From contig JAZQLC010000040.1 of assembly GCA_045542485.1 (NCBI GenBank), positions 1-44,712 on the forward strand: a DNA stretch of 44,712 nt. The letters are read 5' to 3'. The stretch is from SIG575 sp045542485. Lineage in GTDB: Bacteria; Bacillota; Clostridia; Oscillospirales; Acutalibacteraceae. Of the stretch, positions 33,396 through 39,837 are shown piece by piece (the stretch's first letter is position 1; the number at the start of each line of letters is the position of its first letter). The notes below the pieces were generated by a model. The model had not been told where the DNA came from. It saw nothing but the letters and a program-made list of their open reading frames with translations, and did not search any database. The translations under genes and the position numbers were made by a program.

Positions 33396-33423
33396 TGAAA
33401 AAACTTGCTGTTTCAGATATAAT
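33395..33423 (+). promoter_or_regulatory. Promoter of the four-helix-bundle gene
   Basis: TTGAAA (33395-33400), 17-bp spacer and consensus TATAAT (33418-33423). The -35 begins on the last base of the final array nonamer. The predicted leader is only about 14 nt, so the array is upstream DNA rather than part of this mRNA. Confidence 0.78.
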
Positions 33424-33443
33424 TCATATAGAAGGTGATATTT

Positions 33444-33800
33444 ATGGTAGCCAGTATTTTACGAGACAAAGCTAAGGATTTTGCAAAAGAAATAGTTTTC
33501 GCTTGCCGAGATATGAAAAAAGATAAAAAAGAATCTGTCCTGATAAATCAGATTCTTCGTTCCGCAACCTCTATCGGTGCAAATATACACGAAGCACAAT
33601 ATGCACAAGGAACAAAAGATTTTATATCTAAACTTGAAATAGCACAAAAAGAATGCTATGAAACAGAATATTGGTTAGAACTTCTTTTTGAAACAGATTG
33701 TATTCCTGAGGGAAAATATAAAAAGTTGCATAATGATTGTGGTGCTATCAGAAGGATGTTGATTTCTTCGTTAAAAACAGTCAAAGCAAATAGCACATAA
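33444..33800 (+). CDS. Four-helix-bundle protein (S23/IVP, TIGR02436-like)
   Basis: A 118-residue all-helical protein. It carries the family landmarks: DKAKDFAKEIVFACRDMKKD, the conserved LINQILRSATSIGANIHEAQYAQGTKDFISKLEIAQKECYETEYWLELL core and a C-terminal helix IRRMLISSLKT. Homologues occur inside 23S rRNA intervening sequences in some bacteria and resemble the Avd accessory protein of diversity-generating retroelements; here it is a free-standing gene. The ATG at 33444 has GAAGGTGA five bases upstream. A zinc-ribbon gene follows after 13 bp, and a hairpin array precedes the promoter. The biochemical role is unknown. Confidence 0.85.
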   Translation: MVASILRDKAKDFAKEIVFACRDMKKDKKESVLINQILRSATSIGANIHEAQYAQGTKDFISKLEIAQKECYETEYWLELLFETDCIPEGKYKKLHNDCGAIRRMLISSLKTVKANST

Positions 33801-33813
33801 AGGAGAAATAAAA

Positions 33814-34074
33814 ATGAGCGGTTACAGTTTTAGATGTGAACATTTATTTTATACTCTTTTCAAAAAGCACTGTTGTCCGAATTGTGGAAATAAATTGTTG
33901 AGAAAAAAGGTTTCCGAAATTGTTAATTCCAAATCTCCAGAAGCAGAAAAATATGATTTTGAGGTTGCAGATATTACTGTGAAAGGAGATATGAAATTTA
34001 CTCATATTGAATTTTATTGCGGCCAATGTAATAAATACTATACCATAAAAGAAGCAAAAGAAAATAAATTTTAA
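33814..34074 (+). CDS. Small zinc-ribbon protein, function unknown
   Basis: An 86-residue protein with CPNC near residue 21 and CGQC near residue 69, likely a single zinc ribbon. Between them are a helical linker (SPEAEKYDFEVADITVKGDMKFTHIEFY) and strands. The N-terminus RCEHLFYTLFKKHC contributes two further cysteines. I do not recognise the family. The SD AAAGGAG and a 13-bp gap suggest co-expression with the four-helix-bundle gene. A terminator follows. Confidence 0.75.
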   Translation: MSGYSFRCEHLFYTLFKKHCCPNCGNKLLRKKVSEIVNSKSPEAEKYDFEVADITVKGDMKFTHIEFYCGQCNKYYTIKEAKENKF

Positions 34075-34119
34075 TAGTGCACCTACTCACCACAGAAGGT
34101 AAAAGTGCAAAAAAAGAGA

Positions 34120-34151
34120 GGTAACACGGAATTATCCGTATTACCTTTTTT
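34120..34151 (+). terminator. Terminator after the zinc-ribbon gene
   Basis: GGTAACACGGA (34120-34130) pairs with TCCGTATTACC (34135-34145), with one internal mismatch, followed by six T. It closes the two-gene unit. Confidence 0.85.
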
Positions 34152-34205
34152 CTGTCCTTATCAACCCTGCTCATAAGATGCAGGATTTTTTGTTATATCT
34201 TTTAT

Positions 34206-34243
34206 ATAAAAACAACGGCTTCATCCATAAGAATGAAGCCGTT
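34206..34243 (-). terminator. Terminator after the MraY-family gene
   Basis: AACGGCTTCAT (34214-34224) and ATGAAGCCGTT (34233-34243) form an 11-bp stem. On the minus strand GTTTTTAT follows, so it serves the leftward lipoprotein-MraY operon. Confidence 0.8.
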
Positions 34244-34250
34244 GAATTGT

Positions 34251-35216
34251 TTATTTTATAAGGAAGATGACCAATACAGAAATCAGAGCCTGAATCATAT
34301 TGAATCTGAAAATTACCTGAGTATTTGACCAACCTTTGTTTTTTCTGAAATGGTCATGGAGAGGTGTTCTGATATTTTTAAGTGCGTTGATTTTGAGGAA
34401 TCTGATAAGGATGATTTTGAAAATTCCGATAAGTCCGTCAAGGAGAATAAGGAAGCAAACGGGAATCGCCAGAAGCATATTTCCTGTTTTCAGGATTGAA
34501 AGACCCAGGAAAAGTCCGATTGCGCGTGATCCTGCATCACCCATAAGGATTGTGCTGGGCTCTGCGTTGAACCAGAGATAAGCAACGATAACAAAAATCA
34601 TAGCGATGATTGCTTTGACATGAACCGAGTCCATAGCAACGATTGTGCCAATCAGGATTATTGAAATCATTGAGTTGATTGAAAGCGAACCGCAGAAACC
34701 GTCAATGCCGTCTGTACAGTTTGTGGCGTTTATCATCAACCAGAAGAAGATTGTAGCCACGGCAATAAATATCCATTTGTTTACGCTGAAGTCTGCAAAG
34801 AAAAGGTCAATCTTCAGAAGAGTCGGATTGAAGTTTGCAAAAGTGAGGGCAAGAAGAAAAGAAATTGCCAAATCTATAATTCCTTTTTTATATTCGCCCC
34901 AGGGTTTCTCTGCTCTGTCATCAAGATATCCGGACATCATACCTGCGAAAATCAAAGCATAATAAGCAAGGTATTCAGGTGCCGCGGAAACAAAAAGGAA
35001 TGATGCAACTATGAAGCAGATTATAAAGATAATTCCGGCACCTCTTGCTTTGCCGCGGGAAAGCTTTCCGTTGAAAGCAAAATCTCTTCCCTGGTCTGCC
35101 GGAAGCTTGTTTTTGAAAATTTTCAGCAGTGCAAACACGCTGACAAATGAAAATAAAACAAGCAGTACATAAACTAACTTCTCGTTCGGAACGAATGAGC
35201 CTAATTTGTAAATCAT
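34251..35216 (-). CDS. MraY-family phospho-MurNAc-pentapeptide transferase-like enzyme
   Basis: A 321-residue polytopic membrane enzyme that transfers a phospho-sugar to undecaprenyl phosphate. Signatures: GYLDDRAEKP (DD motif), NATNCTDGIDGFCGSLS, WFNAEPSTILMGDAGSRAIG and a C-terminal LHDHFRKNKGWSNTQVIFRF. The last matches MraY's HHHF...GWSE..V..RFW with Asp replacing one His. About ten membrane segments are apparent. It lies 24 bp after a lipoprotein gene, away from any mur/dcw cluster, so it may be a paralogue with its own substrate. Whether it is the sole mraY of the genome cannot be told from the window. Confidence 0.75.
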   Translation of the reverse strand: MIYKLGSFVPNEKLVYVLLVLFSFVSVFALLKIFKNKLPADQGRDFAFNGKLSRGKARGAGIIFIICFIVASFLFVSAAPEYLAYYALIFAGMMSGYLDDRAEKPWGEYKKGIIDLAISFLLALTFANFNPTLLKIDLFFADFSVNKWIFIAVATIFFWLMINATNCTDGIDGFCGSLSINSMISIILIGTIVAMDSVHVKAIIAMIFVIVAYLWFNAEPSTILMGDAGSRAIGLFLGLSILKTGNMLLAIPVCFLILLDGLIGIFKIILIRFLKINALKNIRTPLHDHFRKNKGWSNTQVIFRFNMIQALISVLVIFLIK

Positions 35217-35240
35217 TTTCTTTCGCCTTCTTTTCTTTTA

Positions 35241-35717
35241 TTAATATACGATGATTTCTATTTCATCACATTCGTAGGTATAATCCTTGGTAGATTCCTT
35301 ACCCTCGATTGTGAAAACGCTGTACGCTTTGAGGATATACTTACCGCTTTCTGTGGGAGTAAATTTATAAAGCGCTTCAATCTGATTGTGTGGGCCGATA
35401 CCGGTTTCGGAAACTACTGCGTCTGTCAGAGCAGAAAAGTCGCCGTCCACATAATCCTCAGCTTTCACCACATAAATATTAACAAGCTCCCCTGCGTGTT
35501 TCAGGTTGTATTGCTCGTGTTCGTTGTTTGTGAGGAAAGCTCTGTATTTGACGGTTGTTCCCTTCTTTACATATGTTTGTGTAAAATCCATAACAAGTGA
35601 AAACGCCTTTTCCTCAGGAGGTTCGGGTTTGTTTTCGCAGGATGAAAGCACAAACATCATAGAGATAACTGCCAGAATCAATGCAATAGGTTTTATAAAT
35701 GAATTTTTCTTTTTCAT
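35241..35717 (-). CDS. Lipoprotein of unknown function
   Basis: A 158-residue exported lipoprotein: MKKKNSFIKPIALILAVISMMFVLSSC gives a type II signal peptide with lipobox LSSC and acylated Cys27. A short acidic/proline linker (ENKPEPPEEK) leads to a beta-rich domain with features of an Ig-like or CARDB-like fold (TQTYVKKGTTVKYRAFLTNNEHEQYN ... YKFTPTESGKYILKAYSVF). It has its own promoter and precedes the MraY-family gene in a two-gene operon. Role unknown. Confidence 0.75.
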   Translation of the reverse strand: MKKKNSFIKPIALILAVISMMFVLSSCENKPEPPEEKAFSLVMDFTQTYVKKGTTVKYRAFLTNNEHEQYNLKHAGELVNIYVVKAEDYVDGDFSALTDAVVSETGIGPHNQIEALYKFTPTESGKYILKAYSVFTIEGKESTKDYTYECDEIEIIVY

Positions 35718-35752
35718 CGGATACCACCTTTACAGTAACATATGCTTATAAA

Positions 35753-35781
35753 AGTATACCACAAAAAAAGGGCTATGTCTA
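35753..35781 (-). promoter_or_regulatory. Lipoprotein-MraY operon promoter
   Basis: Minus strand TAGACA (35776-35781), 17-bp spacer and TATACT (35753-35758). Its -35 is only four bases from the -35 of the divergent sdpR promoter. Confidence 0.72.
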
Positions 35782-35785
35782 CCTC

Positions 35786-35814
35786 TTGACAAAACAATAA
35801 ATTAATGTTACAAT
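35786..35814 (+). promoter_or_regulatory. sdpR-sdpI promoter
   Basis: TTGACA (35786-35791), 17-bp spacer and TACAAT (35809-35814). The -10 overlaps the start of the palindromic operator. Confidence 0.82.
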
Positions 35815-35849
35815 ACATTTAACATTTAACCAAAATGTTAAATGTATTG
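35811..35849. promoter_or_regulatory. Palindromic operator of the ArsR-family regulator
   Basis: CAATACATTTAACATTT (35811-35827) and its exact reverse complement (35833-35849) are separated by five bases. The palindrome covers the -10 and the predicted transcription start of sdpRI, the expected place for autorepression. Confidence 0.8.
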
Positions 35850-35888
35850 CGGAAATTGCAATTGAGTTTTGAGAAAGGTGGTGGCGTT

Positions 35889-36164
35889 TTGAGTTTGCAG
35901 AATACTTTGAAAGCACTTGCAGACCCTATAAGAAGAGAGATTCTGAATATGCTCAAAAGTGGGAAAATGACTGCGGGTGAAATCGCAGAAAAATTTGATG
36001 TTACTATGGCATCAGTTTCCCGTCATCTTTCTGTTCTCAAGGATGCAGATTTAATAAGAGATACCCGTGACGGGAAATATATTATCTATGAAATCAACAC
36101 ATCTGTTCTTGAGGATGTTATGTTATGGATAACGGCTCTGAAAGGAGAGGATCATAATGATTAA
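35889..36164 (+). CDS. sdpR: ArsR-family repressor, SdpR-like
   Basis: A 91-residue winged-helix repressor: LKALADPIRREILNMLKSGKMTAGEIAEKFDVTMASVSRHLSVLKDADLIRDTRDGKYIIYEIN is the ArsR/SdpR core with no metal-binding cysteine motif. The likely start is a TTG at 35889, seven bases after AAAGGTGG. An ATG at 35835 falls inside the operator and is implausible. It overlaps sdpI by eight bases. By family, SdpR represses its own operon and is sequestered at the membrane by SdpI. Confidence 0.82.
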   Translation: MSLQNTLKALADPIRREILNMLKSGKMTAGEIAEKFDVTMASVSRHLSVLKDADLIRDTRDGKYIIYEINTSVLEDVMLWITALKGEDHND

Positions 36165-36792
36165 ACAAAATAAATGGAAGCTTGTTGTCACATCTGTGAC
36201 AATTCTGTTGCCGATAATAGTGGGACTTGTTCTGTGGAACGATTTACCTGACACAATAGCAACACACTGGGGGATAAATAATCAGCCTGACGGATTCAGC
36301 TCAAAAACCTTTGCGGTTTTCGGTTTGCCTGTAATACTTCTTGCAATTCATTGGGTTTGTGTTTTCGGAACAAAGCTTGACCCGAAGCATCAGAATATAA
36401 ATCCGAAAATATTTTCACTTGTCCTGTGGATTTGTCCCGCAATTTCACTTGTGATGAACTCTGTGATGTATGTTGTTGCGCTGGGGAAAGAAGTTAAAGT
36501 TGGTTTTGTTGCGATTATGCTTATGGGAATATTGTTTATTATAATCGGAAATTATCTTCCTAAGTGCAGACAGAGTTATACAATGGGAATAAAGCTTCCG
36601 TGGACACTTAAGAGCGAAGAAAATTGGAATAAAACTCATCGTATGGCAGGTATTCTTTGGGTAATCGGCGGAGTTGTTATATGCGTGACCGCAGTTTTTG
36701 AATCTATTATTGTTTTCTTCTCAATAGTTGCGATTATGGTAATTATCCCTACGGTTTATTCGTATATATATTATAGAAAGCATAACAGATAA
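36157..36792 (+). CDS. sdpI: SdpI-family immunity/signal membrane protein (DUF1648)
   Basis: A 211-residue membrane protein with six likely helices. The N-terminal DUF1648 signature LPDTIATHWGINNQPDGFSSK and the SdpI C-terminal segment GNYLPKCRQSYTMGIKLPWTLKSEENWNKTHRMAG are both intact. In Bacillus SdpI gives immunity to the SdpC toxin and ties up SdpR. No sdpABC toxin genes are present, so this is an orphan immunity/regulator pair. The gene overlaps sdpR by eight bases and ends at a bidirectional terminator. Confidence 0.85.
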   Translation: MIKQNKWKLVVTSVTILLPIIVGLVLWNDLPDTIATHWGINNQPDGFSSKTFAVFGLPVILLAIHWVCVFGTKLDPKHQNINPKIFSLVLWICPAISLVMNSVMYVVALGKEVKVGFVAIMLMGILFIIIGNYLPKCRQSYTMGIKLPWTLKSEENWNKTHRMAGILWVIGGVVICVTAVFESIIVFFSIVAIMVIIPTVYSYIYYRKHNR

Positions 36793-36797
36793 TCTGA

Positions 36798-36832
36798 AAA
36801 AAATCCCCTTGGAAACACCAAGGGGATTTTTG
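36798..36832. terminator. Bidirectional terminator between sdpI and glgP
   Basis: ATCCCCTTGG/CCAAGGGGAT (36803-36812/36818-36827) flanked by A and T runs on either side, so it works for both converging genes. Confidence 0.92.
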
Positions 36833-36840
36833 TTTAACTG

Positions 36841-39252
36841 TTAGAACGCGCTGTGTGCGTTCCAGATGTTCTTAGCATATTCGTTGATTGCTCTGTCTGC
36901 TGCGAATACACCCGCACCTGCAATATTTTCAAGTGACATCTTGTTCCACTTTTCTTTATCCTGCCATACCTGGTCTGAAAGCTTCTGAGCCTGAGAGTAG
37001 TCAGCGAAGTCAGCAAGAACCATATAGGGGTCGTGATGAAGGATAGTTGCGGCGATTTCGGGGAACTTTCTTCCGTTGATACCGCCGAGAATATAGTCAA
37101 TAACTGCGTGAAGTTCAGCGTTGTTCTGATAGTAGTTCATGGGAACATAGCCTTCCTTCTGAAGTTTTCTGACTTCTTCAGTTCTCATACCGAAGAGGAA
37201 CATATTCTCATCGCCTACTGCCTGATTGATTTCCACATTTGCACCGTCAAGAGTACCCATAGTGATTGCGCCGTTAATCATCAGCTTCATATTACCTGTA
37301 CCACTTGCTTCTGTACCGCAGAGAGAAATCTGTTCACTGATGTCTGCTGCAGGCATAAGTCTTTCAGCCATTGTAACATTATATTCCTGCATATAAACAA
37401 CCTTGAGGAGTCCGTTTATCGACTTGTCGTTGTTAATCATATCGGCAAGAGCGTGGATGAAAGTGATGATTTTCTTTGCCATATCATATCCCGGGGCAGC
37501 CTTTGCACCGAAAATATAAGTTCTGGGCACCCAGTTGCCGTTGGGATTTGCTTTGATTGCAAGATATCTTGCGAGAATGTTGAACGCATTAAGGTGCTGA
37601 CGCTTATATTCGTGCAGACGCTTTACCTGTACGTCGAATACAGAGTCGGGATCTACGATAATGCCGTTTGTCTGTTTGATAAGTTTCGCAAAATCTGCCT
37701 TGTTTGCTGTTTTGATTTTTGAAAGTTCTTCAAGAACTGAAGAATCGTCAGCATATTTTCTCAGTTTCTCAAGTTCAGCACCGTCAAGAACATATCCGTT
37801 GCCGATAAGGCTGTCAAGAAGTGAACAGAGTCTGGGGTTTGACTGGCAGAGCCAACGTCTGTAAGCGATACCGTTTGTAACATTCTTGAATTTATCAGGA
37901 GTGATGTTGTAGAAGCTGTTGAAAACAGTGTCCTTAAGAATCTGGCTGTGAAGTGATGAAACACCATTTACGCTGTGACTTGCTGCAACACAAAGGTTTG
38001 CCATACGGATAACAGTTTCGTCGCCTGAAACAACTGCCATTTCTTCAACCTTATTTGCGTCACCTGTTGAATTCCATACAAATGAACGGAAACGATTGTC
38101 AATTTCCTTAACAATCTGATAGATTCTGGGAAGAAGCATTCTGAAAAGACCTACGGGCCAACATTCGAGAGCTTCCTTCATAACTGTGTGGTTAGTGTAA
38201 GCGCAGGTCCTTGTTACGATGTTCCAAGCGTCATCCCAGCCGTAGCCGCACTCGTCGAGAAGGATTCTCATAATTTCAGGAATCGCAAGTGTAGGATGAG
38301 TGTCATTGATGTGAACTGCAACTTTTTCGGGAAGATTGTCAAGTGAGCCGAATTTTCTCAGATGACGGCTGATAATATCCTGAATTGAAGCAGAAACAAA
38401 GAAATATTGCTGCTTAAGACGAAGACTCTTGCCTTCGGGATGTTTGTCTTCGGGATAAAGCACCTTGCTGATAACTTCAGCCATTGCGTTTTCTTCAACT
38501 GCCTGAAGGTAGTTACCGTTGTTGAACTCCTGCATATTGATGCCGGGTGCCTTTGCGGACCACAGACGAAGAACGCTGATACCCTTGCCGTCTTTACCTG
38601 CAACATACATATCATAGGGAACTGCAGTGATTCTTGTGGGATTGACAATTTCAACGTGGTGATATTTGTCATCCCAGGTATCAACAACATTTCCGCCGAA
38701 AGTAACCTCAACTGAGCGGCTGTCTTTCTTAGCCAACCAGATTTCGCCACCGGGGAGCCAGTTATCGGGAATCTCGTGCTGACAACCGTCAACGATAAGC
38801 TGTTTGAAAATACCAAATTCGTAAAGAATAGAATATCCCATAGCAGGATAACCCTGAGTTGCGAGACCGTCAAGGTAACAAGCAGCAAGTCTTCCCAGAC
38901 CGCCGTTGCCGAGACCTGCGTCAGGCTCACAGTCATAAAGCTTGTCGATTACAATACCGAAATCTTTAAGAGCAGATGTAAAAGTTTTTGTAAGATTAAG
39001 ATTGTAAAGTGAATTTCTCAGAGAGCGGCCCATAAGGAATTCCATTGAAAGGTAGTAAACTCGTTTGGAGTTTGCTTTGTCAGCAACATCCTCAAACTCT
39101 TTTCTTCCGTTACGCATCATTTCTCTGACAATCATAGCTACTGCTTTGTAGTACTGGTCATATGTGGCATCTTCCGGAGTTACACCGAAATAGTGCGAAA
39201 GATTTGTGACGATAAGTTCTTGTGCTTGTTTCTTTGTAAGGCTATATTTCAT
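36841..39252 (-). CDS. glgP: Glycogen/maltodextrin phosphorylase
   Basis: Releases glucose-1-phosphate from alpha-1,4-glucan ends; a cytoplasmic GT35 enzyme using pyridoxal phosphate. The 803-residue length is normal. Landmarks: LSMEFLMGRSLRNSL, ACYLDGLATQGYPAMGYSILYEFGIFKQ, HINDTHPTLAIPE, FDVQVKRLHEYKRQHLN and the PLP lysine segment GTEASGTGNMKLMINGA. It is a single gene with its own promoter and a bidirectional terminator. Other glycogen genes are not in the window. Confidence 0.96.
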   Translation of the reverse strand: MKYSLTKKQAQELIVTNLSHYFGVTPEDATYDQYYKAVAMIVREMMRNGRKEFEDVADKANSKRVYYLSMEFLMGRSLRNSLYNLNLTKTFTSALKDFGIVIDKLYDCEPDAGLGNGGLGRLAACYLDGLATQGYPAMGYSILYEFGIFKQLIVDGCQHEIPDNWLPGGEIWLAKKDSRSVEVTFGGNVVDTWDDKYHHVEIVNPTRITAVPYDMYVAGKDGKGISVLRLWSAKAPGINMQEFNNGNYLQAVEENAMAEVISKVLYPEDKHPEGKSLRLKQQYFFVSASIQDIISRHLRKFGSLDNLPEKVAVHINDTHPTLAIPEIMRILLDECGYGWDDAWNIVTRTCAYTNHTVMKEALECWPVGLFRMLLPRIYQIVKEIDNRFRSFVWNSTGDANKVEEMAVVSGDETVIRMANLCVAASHSVNGVSSLHSQILKDTVFNSFYNITPDKFKNVTNGIAYRRWLCQSNPRLCSLLDSLIGNGYVLDGAELEKLRKYADDSSVLEELSKIKTANKADFAKLIKQTNGIIVDPDSVFDVQVKRLHEYKRQHLNAFNILARYLAIKANPNGNWVPRTYIFGAKAAPGYDMAKKIITFIHALADMINNDKSINGLLKVVYMQEYNVTMAERLMPAADISEQISLCGTEASGTGNMKLMINGAITMGTLDGANVEINQAVGDENMFLFGMRTEEVRKLQKEGYVPMNYYQNNAELHAVIDYILGGINGRKFPEIAATILHHDPYMVLADFADYSQAQKLSDQVWQDKEKWNKMSLENIAGAGVFAADRAINEYAKNIWNAHSAF

Positions 39253-39306
39253 ACTATTCCTCCAAAAATTTATTTAAAAAGAGCCTTTTTTCTATTTTTA
39301 TTGTAT

Positions 39307-39335
39307 ATTTTACACTAAAATTACGGAAAATTCAA
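39307..39335 (-). promoter_or_regulatory. glgP promoter
   Basis: Minus strand TTGAAT (39330-39335), 17-bp spacer and TAAAAT (39307-39312), about 55 bp upstream of the start. The rest of the 39253-39471 gap is AT-rich; a TATAAT at 39435-39440 probably serves zapA, but its -35 is weak. Confidence 0.65.
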
Positions 39336-39471
39336 TAGTAAGAGCAATATTAATGAATAATAATTTAAAAATTAAAAAATTCATATATTTATTAAAAATA
39401 TATTTTACCTCTTTATTATGTGCAAAAAATATAGTATAATACTGTATAAAGAATTTTTATGAGGGAAAGAG

Positions 39472-39837
39472 TTGAAAGATATGAAAAGAAACAGAGTAGT
39501 TTTGCACATATGCGATCAGGATTTTCCGATTGCTACCGATAACACAATTGCGTATGTAAAAGAGCTCGGTGACGGAATCGATGGAAAAATGCGTGAGATT
39601 CTTTCTGCAAGTAAAAGGGTTACCTTTGCTCAGGCGGCGGTGCTTACAGCTCTTGAATATGCTGACAATGCTGCTAAGGCAGAAAAAAGCATTGAGCTGC
39701 TCCGTTCACAGATATCAGATTATCTTGCAGACGCAGAGGACTCAAAGCTGAATTTTGAGCTTGTGAAAAAAGAAAATGAAAAACTCAGAGCAGAGATAGA
39801 AAAACTTAAAGCAAAAGCAGGAAAAAAAGATGAGTGA
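39472..39837 (+). CDS. zapA: Cell division protein ZapA
   Basis: A 121-residue FtsZ-ring stabiliser: RNRVVLHICDQDFPIATDNTIAYVKELGDGIDGKMREILSAS is the ZapA N-terminal domain, followed by a long coiled coil (about 65-118). The start is probably the TTG at 39472, six bases after GAGGG; an ATG at 39481 is the alternative. It overlaps the U32 gene by eight bases, so expression is coupled. Confidence 0.85.
   Translation: MKDMKRNRVVLHICDQDFPIATDNTIAYVKELGDGIDGKMREILSASKRVTFAQAAVLTALEYADNAAKAEKSIELLRSQISDYLADAEDSKLNFELVKKENEKLRAEIEKLKAKAGKKDE

Noticed and set aside
35835..35888. Longer N-terminus of SdpR from the ATG at 35835
   Set aside because: That ATG lies within the palindromic operator, about 14 bases after the predicted transcription start, with no SD; the TTG at 35889 has a good SD and gives the usual N-terminus.
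39253..39471. Possible small RNA or small gene in the 219-bp glgP-zapA gap
   Set aside because: Very AT-rich, no coherent reading frame or strong hairpin; only the glgP promoter and a zapA -10-like TATAAT are visible.
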